A DNA stretch of 64,000 nucleotides from an uncultured Prevotella sp. GTDB taxonomy: Bacteria > Bacteroidota > Bacteroidia > Bacteroidales > Bacteroidaceae. The notes beneath the pieces were generated by a model. The model had not been told where the DNA came from and did no database searches. It was given only the letters and a program-made list of their open reading frames with translations. The stretch's first letter is position 1, and each line of letters starts with the position of its first letter. The position numbers and the translations under genes are program-made. The stretch lies in NCBI RefSeq assembly GCF_946407605.1, contig NZ_CAMJOS010000002.1, positions 124,001 to 188,000 on the forward strand, read 5' to 3'. Shown here in pieces: positions 25,451-32,530 of this stretch.

Positions 25451-25481
25451 TTTTCTCTTGTCTCTTCTTACTTTCTCATTC
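25440..25481. repeat. Period-7 array G (TCTCTTG-like, 6 units), stop/start junction
   Basis: Units TCTCTTG, TCACTTT, TCTCTTG, TCTCTTC, TTACTTT, CTCATTC. It includes the GTG start of the PAP2-like gene (25448-25450) and the TAA stop of rpoN (25468-25470). Confidence 0.72.
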
Positions 25482-26967
25482 TTGCTATAGGTATGCCCAG
25501 CTGTTCACGGTATTTTGCCACCGTACGTCGGGCTATGGGGTATCCTTTCTGTTTGAGGGCATCACACAAGGCCTCATCACTCATCGGCTTGCGCTTGTCC
25601 TCGGCTTCGACGATATCGCGCAGAGCTGCCTTGATCTCACGGGTGGAGAGTTCCTCGCCACTCTCGGTGACGTAGCCATCGCTGAAGAAGAACTTCAGGG
25701 GGAACATACCCCAGCGGGTCTGCACATATTTTGAGTTCGACACTCGTGAGATGGTACTGAGGTCCAATCCCGTCTTCTCAGCCACATCCTTTAGAATCAT
25801 AGGACGCAACAACGACTCGTCGCCCTCTTCGAAAAACTTATGCTGCAGACGGATGATAGCCTTCATGGTAAGTGTCAGCGTACGACGACGCATCTGAACG
25901 GCATCGATAAAGCTCTGGGCGGCATCCACCTTTTGTTTGGTATAGAGCAGGGCCTCCTTCATCTGACGGGTCAGTCCTTCCTTGTTGTTCTGATAGTCCT
26001 TGAGCAGATCGGCAAACGACTGTGATACCTGCAACTGCGGCAGGTCGCCACTATTGAGTGTGAAGGTCACCGTGCCGTCATCTTGCGTATCAACGATGAA
26101 ATCGGGTGTAATCTGCTGCATCGAGCGACCAATCGTCTCACCCATCGCTGCGCCTGGCTTGGGATTCAGGCGACGCAGTTCGCGCAGTAGCTCATCAGTC
26201 TGCAGGTCATCAAGTGCCAAGGCTCGTTGTATCTTGTCCCAATGCTTCTTGGTGAAGGCATCGAAATAGTCGGTCAGCACACGCTTCATCAGATTCGTTA
26301 GCGATGATTTTTCCTTACGGTCTACCTGTAAAAGTAAACATTCCTGCAACGAACGGGAACCAATGCCTGGGGGGTCCAACTGTTGCAGTTTGTGGAGCAC
26401 GGCTTCAATCTGTTCCTTGGTGAGGTCAATATTATGGTAGATAGCCAGCTCGTCGGAGATGCCCTCGATGGAGGCACGCAACAGACCGTCGTCATCAAGT
26501 GAACGGATGAGGTATTCCATCACATAACGGTCCTGGTCAGAAAGTTCTAACTCGCCCACCTGCTCCAACAACTGGTCATAGAACGACTGCGACTCACCCA
26601 GCACCATATCCTCATGCTCTTCATAGGCAGGGCGCCCACCTTGATATACCGGCAATTCTTCATCATCTCGTCCAATATTCTCAAGAGCGGCATCCAACGC
26701 ATCACTACGCTCTTCACGTTCTCGCTGAATATCATAGTCGTCAGAGGTCTCGGAATCATCGTTGTATTCTGGGTATTCCGTAAACTCAGGGTCATCAGAG
26801 GTGGTCTCCAGCGCAGGGTTATCATGCATCTCAGTTTCGATACGCTCAGCCAGCTGCTGGAGGGGTAGCTCCACCAGTTGGGACTGTAACAGCTGCTGCT
26901 GCGAGATGCTCTGCTGCAGTTTCTGTTCCAGCTTCTGTTCCTGTATCTGACCTTGACTCTGTGCCAT
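25468..26967 (-). CDS. rpoN: RNA polymerase sigma-54 factor
   Basis: The 499-residue protein has a Gln-rich region I (QKLEQKLQQSISQQQLLQSQ), an acidic region II (about residues 60-115), the core-binding domain with YVMEYLIRSLDDDGLL and LDPPGIGSRSLQECLLLQ, and a C-terminal DNA-binding domain ending with the RpoN box ARRTVAKYRE at residues 479-488. It directs RNA polymerase to -24/-12 promoters opened by enhancer-binding ATPases; none of those is encoded in the window. It overlaps the upstream gene by one base, so the two are coupled. Its last codons and stop lie in array G. Confidence 0.97.
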   Translation of the reverse strand: MAQSQGQIQEQKLEQKLQQSISQQQLLQSQLVELPLQQLAERIETEMHDNPALETTSDDPEFTEYPEYNDDSETSDDYDIQREREERSDALDAALENIGRDDEELPVYQGGRPAYEEHEDMVLGESQSFYDQLLEQVGELELSDQDRYVMEYLIRSLDDDGLLRASIEGISDELAIYHNIDLTKEQIEAVLHKLQQLDPPGIGSRSLQECLLLQVDRKEKSSLTNLMKRVLTDYFDAFTKKHWDKIQRALALDDLQTDELLRELRRLNPKPGAAMGETIGRSMQQITPDFIVDTQDDGTVTFTLNSGDLPQLQVSQSFADLLKDYQNNKEGLTRQMKEALLYTKQKVDAAQSFIDAVQMRRRTLTLTMKAIIRLQHKFFEEGDESLLRPMILKDVAEKTGLDLSTISRVSNSKYVQTRWGMFPLKFFFSDGYVTESGEELSTREIKAALRDIVEAEDKRKPMSDEALCDALKQKGYPIARRTVAKYREQLGIPIARMRK

Positions 26968-27617
26968 TAGCTTTTATAGTATTCCTTCAGTTCTTCAGCA
27001 TACGCTGCCAACTGCTCAGTGGCAATGGTGCCATAGCGTTGCCACACTTGCTTACAAGGAGCCATCAATTCTGAAGTAATCTGATTATCACGATTCAGGT
27101 AGGGGTCACAGCGTTGGAAGACATTCAGCACCAGCGTCACATCGGTAGGCTTCAACTTCAACAGTCGTGCTAACTCCTGCACCTCTGGCGTCTCTGCCAC
27201 CATTGTGGCTGGTGTCAGACGGAAGAAAAGGTCGAGAATGAGGATAAGCATGACGGGGGTGTAAAGCGGATTCTCGGGTAGCGAACGGAAGTCCTTCTCA
27301 AAGGTTTCCTGCACCTCTACACCATCATAGAAGTTGTCAGCAAAGCCGAAGCCTTTCATCTCTCGCCACAAACGTACAGCCCTTGCCAAGCGACGCGGAT
27401 TCTGGCTATAGGTATTCCAGATACGTTCTATACGTGGTGTGTCCAGCCGGGCAATCTGTTGCATCTTAGACTGTAGCACCTGAGGTGCTATGTGCAGCTC
27501 CAAGCTCAGTTCAACCATCGGACGACTGTAAAGCGGCTTTACGCCTATCGGCTTCTGAAGGTATTTCTGCATCAACAGCAGCCAATCGTCATCGTGCCAT
27601 ACTGTGTTCTTTGCCAT
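26967..27617 (-). CDS. Conserved hypothetical protein upstream of rpoN
   Basis: The 216-residue soluble protein (start MAKNTVWHDDDWLLLMQKYL) is largely helical by composition. It has a C-terminal stretch LLKLKPTDVTLVLNVFQRCD that resembles a helix-turn-helix-like segment, but I do not recognise a family. It is the first gene of the operon leading to rpoN and its stop overlaps the rpoN start by one base, so it may be made in fixed ratio with sigma-54. It has no signal peptide and no membrane helix. A role as a regulator or chaperone of sigma-54 would be speculation. Confidence 0.6.
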   Translation of the reverse strand: MAKNTVWHDDDWLLLMQKYLQKPIGVKPLYSRPMVELSLELHIAPQVLQSKMQQIARLDTPRIERIWNTYSQNPRRLARAVRLWREMKGFGFADNFYDGVEVQETFEKDFRSLPENPLYTPVMLILILDLFFRLTPATMVAETPEVQELARLLKLKPTDVTLVLNVFQRCDPYLNRDNQITSELMAPCKQVWQRYGTIATEQLAAYAEELKEYYKS

Positions 27618-27636
27618 AAATTCATGAATTATGCCG

Positions 27637-27644
27637 CAAAATTA
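27637..27644 (-). promoter_or_regulatory. -7 box for the rpoN operon
   Basis: The minus strand reads TAATTTTG 19 bases upstream of the ATG at 27617. No -33 element is placed well. Confidence 0.45.
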
Positions 27645-27686
27645 CAAAAAAATCTGAAATCTTCATCTCATTAACAATCTTTTTTG

Positions 27687-27694
27687 TATCTTTG
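27687..27694 (+). promoter_or_regulatory. -7 box for the histidine phosphatase gene
   Basis: TATCTTTG lies 24 bases before the ATG at 27719, after a T-rich run. Confidence 0.5.
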
Positions 27695-27718
27695 CGGTCA
27701 CTTATTGTAAAAAATGAC

Positions 27719-29035
27719 ATGAAAAAGCTGTTTATGATACTTTGCGCTTTGGGGATGATACTTTGTATCACGGCCCAAAATTCGCGAAAGGACATTCAGA
27801 AAAACCTTCGACTGTCAGGAGGGTCGTTTTTGGCCTATCCTGGTCCGTCGACTCATAAACAGACGTCAGCCCCTAAGGGTAAGAAACCGTTTTATATCAG
27901 TCATTTTGGTCGTCACGGTTCACGCTATCCGACCAAAACCGACGACTTTGAGTATGTCATCAAGACCTTGAAGGAAAGCGACGAGGAACATGCACTCACC
28001 CCACTGGGCAAGGATGTGCTGCAGCGTGTCATCAGGATGGAGCAGGAGGCACACCTTCGTGCTGGCGAGTTGACCTCTTTGGGAGCTACCCAACAGCAGG
28101 AGATAGCTGAGCGTATGATGCGCCGATTCCCTCAGGTGTTCGAAGGTAATGTTACCATTGAAGCCAAGAGCACCACATCCATCCGTAGCATTCTCTCAAT
28201 GGCTAACCTCCTGTTGAAGTTGCAGGCTATGAATCCTAAGCTGACTGTCAAACTCGATGCCAGTCAGCACGATATGGGTTATTTAAGACACAACGACAAA
28301 TTGCTGTCAACCCAATCACTTGACGAGAAGAATGTGGGACTATACAATGCTTTTGTGGATGCCCACTCGCCCTGGGAGCGTGTCGTAGGTCAGCTTTATG
28401 CAGACACAGCCTATCTGAACCAGCATGTGGATGGCAAGAAGCTTAACAGCTATCTCTTCCGACTGGCCTCCGTATTGCAGGATATGGACCTTAGAAAGAA
28501 GATGACGCTCTATGACCTGTTTACGGATGAAGAACTTTATGAAAACTGGCGCAAGGATAATGTGTTCTGGTACTTAGGCTTTGGCTTTGCTCCCACCAAT
28601 GGTGGCAAGATGCCTTTTGCCCAGCGTTTTCTACTTCGTAACATCATTGAGCAGGCTGACAGCTGTCTGAAATTAGACCATCCTAGTGCTACCCTGCGAT
28701 TTGGTCACGACACAGCCCTGCTACCATTAGTATGTCTGATGGGAATCAACGGTTATGACCTTCAGACATCAGACCTTGACAAGATGGAACACAGCGGATG
28801 GGCCGACTATAAGATTATTCCTATGGCAGCCAACCTGCAGTTGGTGTTCTACAGAAACGGCTGTCACGATCAGGATATTCTGGTTAAGGTGCTACTCAAC
28901 GAAAACGAGGCCACACTGCCTCTGAAGACAGACGTTGCCCCGTTTTATCACTGGCAGGATTTTCGCGACTTCTACCTGCAGAGCATCAATGCCTACGATG
29001 AAGGGTGTGAGCCAGAAGATGAGGAAGATGATTAA
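27719..29035 (+). CDS. Secreted histidine acid phosphatase (clade 2, phytase/MINPP-like)
   Basis: The 438-residue protein has a signal peptide (MKKLFMILCALGMILCITAQ) and the catalytic RHGSRYP at residues 65-71, whose His66 forms the phosphohistidine. The second half-site is FGHDTALLPLV near residue 335, the H-D proton-donor pair of histidine acid phosphatases. It should hydrolyse phosphomonoesters such as inositol phosphates or sugar phosphates in the periplasm or on the surface. The start at 27719 is used because the frame upstream runs into the promoter box. The C-terminus is acidic (EPEDEEDD). The 3' end overlaps convergent sufE by 4 bases. Confidence 0.87.
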   Translation: MKKLFMILCALGMILCITAQNSRKDIQKNLRLSGGSFLAYPGPSTHKQTSAPKGKKPFYISHFGRHGSRYPTKTDDFEYVIKTLKESDEEHALTPLGKDVLQRVIRMEQEAHLRAGELTSLGATQQQEIAERMMRRFPQVFEGNVTIEAKSTTSIRSILSMANLLLKLQAMNPKLTVKLDASQHDMGYLRHNDKLLSTQSLDEKNVGLYNAFVDAHSPWERVVGQLYADTAYLNQHVDGKKLNSYLFRLASVLQDMDLRKKMTLYDLFTDEELYENWRKDNVFWYLGFGFAPTNGGKMPFAQRFLLRNIIEQADSCLKLDHPSATLRFGHDTALLPLVCLMGINGYDLQTSDLDKMEHSGWADYKIIPMAANLQLVFYRNGCHDQDILVKVLLNENEATLPLKTDVAPFYHWQDFRDFYLQSINAYDEGCEPEDEEDD

Positions 29036-29451
29036 CCCTTTGTCTGGAAGGCCAGCGCATACATTCGCATCTGCTTTACCATTGCCAGCAAGCCATTGCT
29101 GCGGGTAGGCGACAGATGTTCCTTCAATCCTATCTTATCAATGAAATAGAGGTCGGCATCCAGAATCTCCTGGGGTGTCGAGTCATTCAACACGCGAATG
29201 AGTAAGGTTACGATACCCTTCACAATCAAGGCATCACTCTCGGCCTGGAAATGAATCTTACCGTCAGCATAGTCAGCCACCAGCCACACCCTACTCTGAC
29301 AACCGTCAATCAGGTTCTGCTCTGTCTTGTATTTCTCGTCAAGGGGTTCCTGCTCATTACCTAAGTCTATCAGTAACTGGTAGCGGTCCATCCAGTCATC
29401 AAAGTCCGAGAACTCCTCAATAATCTCGTCTTGTCTCTCGTTGATTGTCAT
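29032..29451 (-). CDS. sufE: SufE family cysteine desulfurase activator
   Basis: The 139-residue protein matches SufE/CsdE in length and pattern: QDEIIEEFSDFDDWMDRYQL at the start, then NLIDGCQSRVWL with the sulfur-accepting Cys51, and a late SPTRSNGLLAMV. SufE takes persulfide sulfur from SufS and passes it to the SufBCD scaffold for Fe-S cluster building in the cytoplasm. The other suf genes are not in the window. A period-8 array separates it from the U32 gene upstream on the same strand. Confidence 0.93.
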   Translation of the reverse strand: MTINERQDEIIEEFSDFDDWMDRYQLLIDLGNEQEPLDEKYKTEQNLIDGCQSRVWLVADYADGKIHFQAESDALIVKGIVTLLIRVLNDSTPQEILDADLYFIDKIGLKEHLSPTRSNGLLAMVKQMRMYALAFQTKG

Positions 29452-29483
29452 TTTATCTCGTTATTTTCGTTATCACATTTTTT

Positions 29484-29523
29484 CGATATATCGATATTAC
29501 GACATTTCGATTTACCGACTTTT
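29484..29523. repeat. Period-8 array (CGATATTA-like, 5 units)
   Basis: Units CGATATAT, CGATATTA, CGACATTT, CGATTTAC, CGACTTTT each begin with CGA. The array fills the junction between the U32 gene stop (29522-29524) and sufE. Confidence 0.7.
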
Positions 29524-30760
29524 ATTCCTTAATTATCTTAAACAGCTTGTCGCTGGGGCGCACCTTCTCTGGCACCTTGATGCTGACACGGGTGCCCTGC
29601 TGGGCGGTCTCTACGGCTTGCACATCGTCGTGAATCTCATCGACTGTGACATAGAGGGCACCTGTGGTGGGACCGGTGATAAGCATCTTGTCGCCCACGC
29701 TGAAGGTTCCTGCCTCGACAGCAAATTCTGCCACGCCGAGTTTCGAGAAGTACTTAACACCCTTGCCGATATACTGCTTACGCTCCGTAGCGTTCGAGCC
29801 ATAGTTCGAGTTCCATTCGCCCAACGTCTGACCCAGGTAATAGCCATCCCAGAAACCACGATTAAATACCGTAGCCAGTCGTTCGTCCCAAGCATCCTTT
29901 TTCTCTTCTGTAAAGGTGCCGTCGAGCACGCTTCGGATGGCTTCCTTATAGCATTGCACCACGGTGAGCACATATTCAGGACCACGGGCACGTCCTTCAA
30001 TCTTGAAAACTCGTACGCCGGCCTTCATCATTTTATCGATGAAACGGATGGTTTTCAGGTCTTTGGGCGACATGATATACTTGTTATCAATCTCGAGTTC
30101 TGTACCCGTCTCGCGGTCTGTGACGATATACGAACGGCGACATATCTGCATGCAGGCACCACGATTGGCAGAGCGTCCTGTGTTATCAAGACTCATATAA
30201 CACTTGCCGCTTACAGCCATACAAAGGGCACCATGACAGAACATCTCAATGCGCACCTGCTCGCCGCTGGGGCCGCAGATATGCTGCTCCTCTATCTGAC
30301 GATAGATGTCAGCCACCTGCTCCATCTTCAACTCACGGGCCAGCACCACCACATCGGCAAACTGAGCGTAGAACTTCAGAGCCTCGACATTCGAGATATT
30401 CAACTGGGTAGAGAGGTGTACCTCCATTCCCACCTTACGGCAGTAGGTCATCACGGCAATGTCACAAGCAATGACAGCCGATATCTTTGCCTCGACGGCA
30501 GCATCCACAATCTGGTGCATCGTTTCGATATCCTCACCATAAATAATGGTATTAACTGTGAGATAGGTCTTGACGCCAGCCTCGTTACAGGTGGCTGCTA
30601 TCTCGCGCAGGTCGTCAATCGTAAAGTGGTTGGCAGAGTGCGACCGCATGTTCAGTTGCTCCACACCGAAATACACGGAGTCGGCACCTGCCTTCAGCGC
30701 TGCTGCTAGCGAGTCGCGGCTCCCCACAGGAGCCATGATTTCAAAGTCGTTTAATTTCAT
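29522..30760 (-). CDS. U32 family peptidase (YegQ/TrhP-like)
   Basis: The 412-residue protein starts MKLNDFEIMAPVGSRDSLAA and has the U32 pattern ADSVYFGVEQLNMR near residue 27-40, and the signature EMFCHGALCMAVSGKCYMS at about residues 170-190 with clustered cysteines. The C-terminal beta-barrel (about residues 330-412) is present. Members such as TrhP/YegQ are needed for 5-hydroxyuridine formation at tRNA position 34, rather than for proteolysis; others are annotated as collagenases. The -7 box ends 4 bases before the ATG, so the mRNA is predicted to be leaderless. Confidence 0.9.
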   Translation of the reverse strand: MKLNDFEIMAPVGSRDSLAAALKAGADSVYFGVEQLNMRSHSANHFTIDDLREIAATCNEAGVKTYLTVNTIIYGEDIETMHQIVDAAVEAKISAVIACDIAVMTYCRKVGMEVHLSTQLNISNVEALKFYAQFADVVVLARELKMEQVADIYRQIEEQHICGPSGEQVRIEMFCHGALCMAVSGKCYMSLDNTGRSANRGACMQICRRSYIVTDRETGTELEIDNKYIMSPKDLKTIRFIDKMMKAGVRVFKIEGRARGPEYVLTVVQCYKEAIRSVLDGTFTEEKKDAWDERLATVFNRGFWDGYYLGQTLGEWNSNYGSNATERKQYIGKGVKYFSKLGVAEFAVEAGTFSVGDKMLITGPTTGALYVTVDEIHDDVQAVETAQQGTRVSIKVPEKVRPSDKLFKIIKE

Positions 30761-30764
30761 GGTG

Positions 30765-30796
30765 CAAAGGTACGAATAAGTGAGAGAAATACCAAA
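30765..30796 (-). promoter_or_regulatory. Promoter of the U32 gene
   Basis: On the minus strand TTTGG (30792-30796) and TACCTTTG (30765-30772) are spaced by about 20 bases. The box ends 4 bases from the ATG at 30760. Confidence 0.65.
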
Positions 30797-30862
30797 TTTA
30801 TTTGAGGGTTTTAAACCATTTGCGAGTTTAGGAGTCTAAGTAGTTGATATTAATAACCCCGA

Positions 30863-30880
30863 AACAACTGTACACTTGTT
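30863..30880. promoter_or_regulatory. Palindromic site upstream of the esterase gene
   Basis: AACAACTGTACACTTGTT is an 18-base palindrome with a single mismatched pair, centred about 24 bases before the ATG at 30896. It could be an operator or simply a stem in the leader. No -7 box is clear here. Confidence 0.3.
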
Positions 30881-30895
30881 AAACAATAACCAATT

Positions 30896-32455
30896 ATGAA
30901 AAAACTGTTTTTGCCTCTGCTGTTCTTGATGGCAGTAACTGCACATGCTACAGAAAATCCTGTGTTAACAATCGAAGGTGGTCAGGTAAAGGGCGTCGTG
31001 GCTGACGATCATTCTGACGTGTTTGTTTATCGTGGCATTCCCTATGCTGCTCCTCCCATCCGTGAGAACCGTTGGAAGGCCCCACAGCCCGTAGTGCCCT
31101 GGAAGGGTGTGAAGATTTGTGACACCTTTGGTCGCCCCAGCTATCAGGCCATCCAGTATACTGGCGGTTACTACACTGAGTGGGGCTATGGCAAGGAGGC
31201 AGCCTTCAGCGAGGACTGTCTGTATCTGAACGTGTGGACTAAGGCTCCTGGTCAGGTTAACAAAAAGTTACCTGTAGCTTTGTGGATTCATGGTGGTGGT
31301 TATCGTGAGGGCTTTGGTTCAGAGCCTGAGTTCGACGGACAGGAGTGGGGTGCTAAGGATGTGGTGCTCGTCTCTATCAACTACCGTCTCGGCATTTTCG
31401 GATTCCTCTGTCATCCTGCTTTGGCTGAGGAGAGCCCCAACAAGGTATCAGGCAACTATGGTATCCTCGACCAGATTGAGGCTTTGAAGTGGATTAAGAA
31501 GAATATCGCCCAGTTTGGTGGCGACCCCAATAACGTAACTATCTTCGGACAGAGTGCCGGTGGTGGCAGCGTTCGTACGCTGTGTGAGTCTCCTCTGGCT
31601 CGCGGCTTGTTCCACAAGGCTGTCATCATGAGTGCACAGGGCCTCAGCATCCCCAACCCCAACGGTGGTGGTATGATGGGTGGTCGTTATAGCGGTGGCT
31701 CTATCGAGGATGCTGCTAACAATGCCAAGAAGATGTTCGACTGGGCTGGCATGACTGATTTGCAGAAGATGCGTCAGGCATCTACCGAGACCGTCTTCGC
31801 TCTGCCAACTATCTATCAGCAGGTTACTAGCCCTGCACAGCAAGGCGGTGGCATGATGGGTATGATGCGTATGGGCATGGGCTTTATGCCAATGATTGAT
31901 GGCTATGTCAGCGTGAAGAGTTTCGATGATGCCACTCGCGAGGGCACTCTGGCTGATGTACCTTATATGATTGGCTTCACCCTCAACGATATGGGTAATA
32001 TGGCTCCCAACATTGCAGAGTTCTGTAAGGTTCGCGCAGAGAAGGGTGGTAAGGCTTGGGCTTACGAGTTTGCTCGTCCTCTGCCCGATGATGGTTCTCA
32101 TCCTGAGGTCACCCAGCGTCTGAAGGGTGCTTTCCACTCTTCTGACCTCTGGTTCGTATTCAAGAGTCTGAAACATTGCTGGCGTCCTTGGACCAAGGGC
32201 GACTGGGATCTGAGCGAAAAGATGCTCACTGCTTGGACCAACTTTGCCAAGTATAGCGATCCTAACGGTCCGAAAGGTGGCGACTGGAAGCCCTGCACAG
32301 AGCAGAATCCTAAGTTCATGGTGTTCAAGTTGAACGACAAGGACGCTGAGGCTTCTGTTTATGGCGAGCCCGAGATTGCTCCTCAAGGACAGGGTGGCTT
32401 CGGCTTTGGTGCTCCTGGTGCCAGACCTGCTGCTGGTGCTGCTCCCAGAAGATAA
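30896..32455 (+). CDS. Secreted type-B carboxylesterase with Met/Gly-rich inserts
   Basis: The 519-residue alpha/beta-hydrolase has a signal peptide (MKKLFLPLLFLMAVTAHA). The fold markers are FVYRGIPYAAPP, EDCLYLNVWT, ALWIHGGGY (oxyanion hole) and the nucleophile elbow FGQSAGGGS with Ser near residue 220. The acid is probably Asp in FTLNDMGNM and the His lies in AFHSSDLWFVF. Unusual are two Met/Gly-rich stretches, NGGGMMGGRYSGG near residue 260 and QGGGMMGMMRMGMGFMPM near residue 318-335, and a Gly/Ala-rich tail. It should cleave esters of sugars or phenolic acids outside the cytoplasm. The adjacent CotH gene has a Met-rich tail too. Confidence 0.88.
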   Translation: MKKLFLPLLFLMAVTAHATENPVLTIEGGQVKGVVADDHSDVFVYRGIPYAAPPIRENRWKAPQPVVPWKGVKICDTFGRPSYQAIQYTGGYYTEWGYGKEAAFSEDCLYLNVWTKAPGQVNKKLPVALWIHGGGYREGFGSEPEFDGQEWGAKDVVLVSINYRLGIFGFLCHPALAEESPNKVSGNYGILDQIEALKWIKKNIAQFGGDPNNVTIFGQSAGGGSVRTLCESPLARGLFHKAVIMSAQGLSIPNPNGGGMMGGRYSGGSIEDAANNAKKMFDWAGMTDLQKMRQASTETVFALPTIYQQVTSPAQQGGGMMGMMRMGMGFMPMIDGYVSVKSFDDATREGTLADVPYMIGFTLNDMGNMAPNIAEFCKVRAEKGGKAWAYEFARPLPDDGSHPEVTQRLKGAFHSSDLWFVFKSLKHCWRPWTKGDWDLSEKMLTAWTNFAKYSDPNGPKGGDWKPCTEQNPKFMVFKLNDKDAEASVYGEPEIAPQGQGGFGFGAPGARPAAGAAPRR

Positions 32456-32530
32456 TTCAATCATTTACCTCAATATTCCAGGCCTCTCATCTCTCGTTCC
32501 GTACGAGGCATGGGAGGCCATCTATAAAAG

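Noticed and set aside
29441..30709. A 422-codon plus-strand frame opposite the U32 gene
   Set aside because: The minus-strand product has the U32 signature and a good promoter; the plus-strand frame has only His/Leu-rich random-looking sequence.
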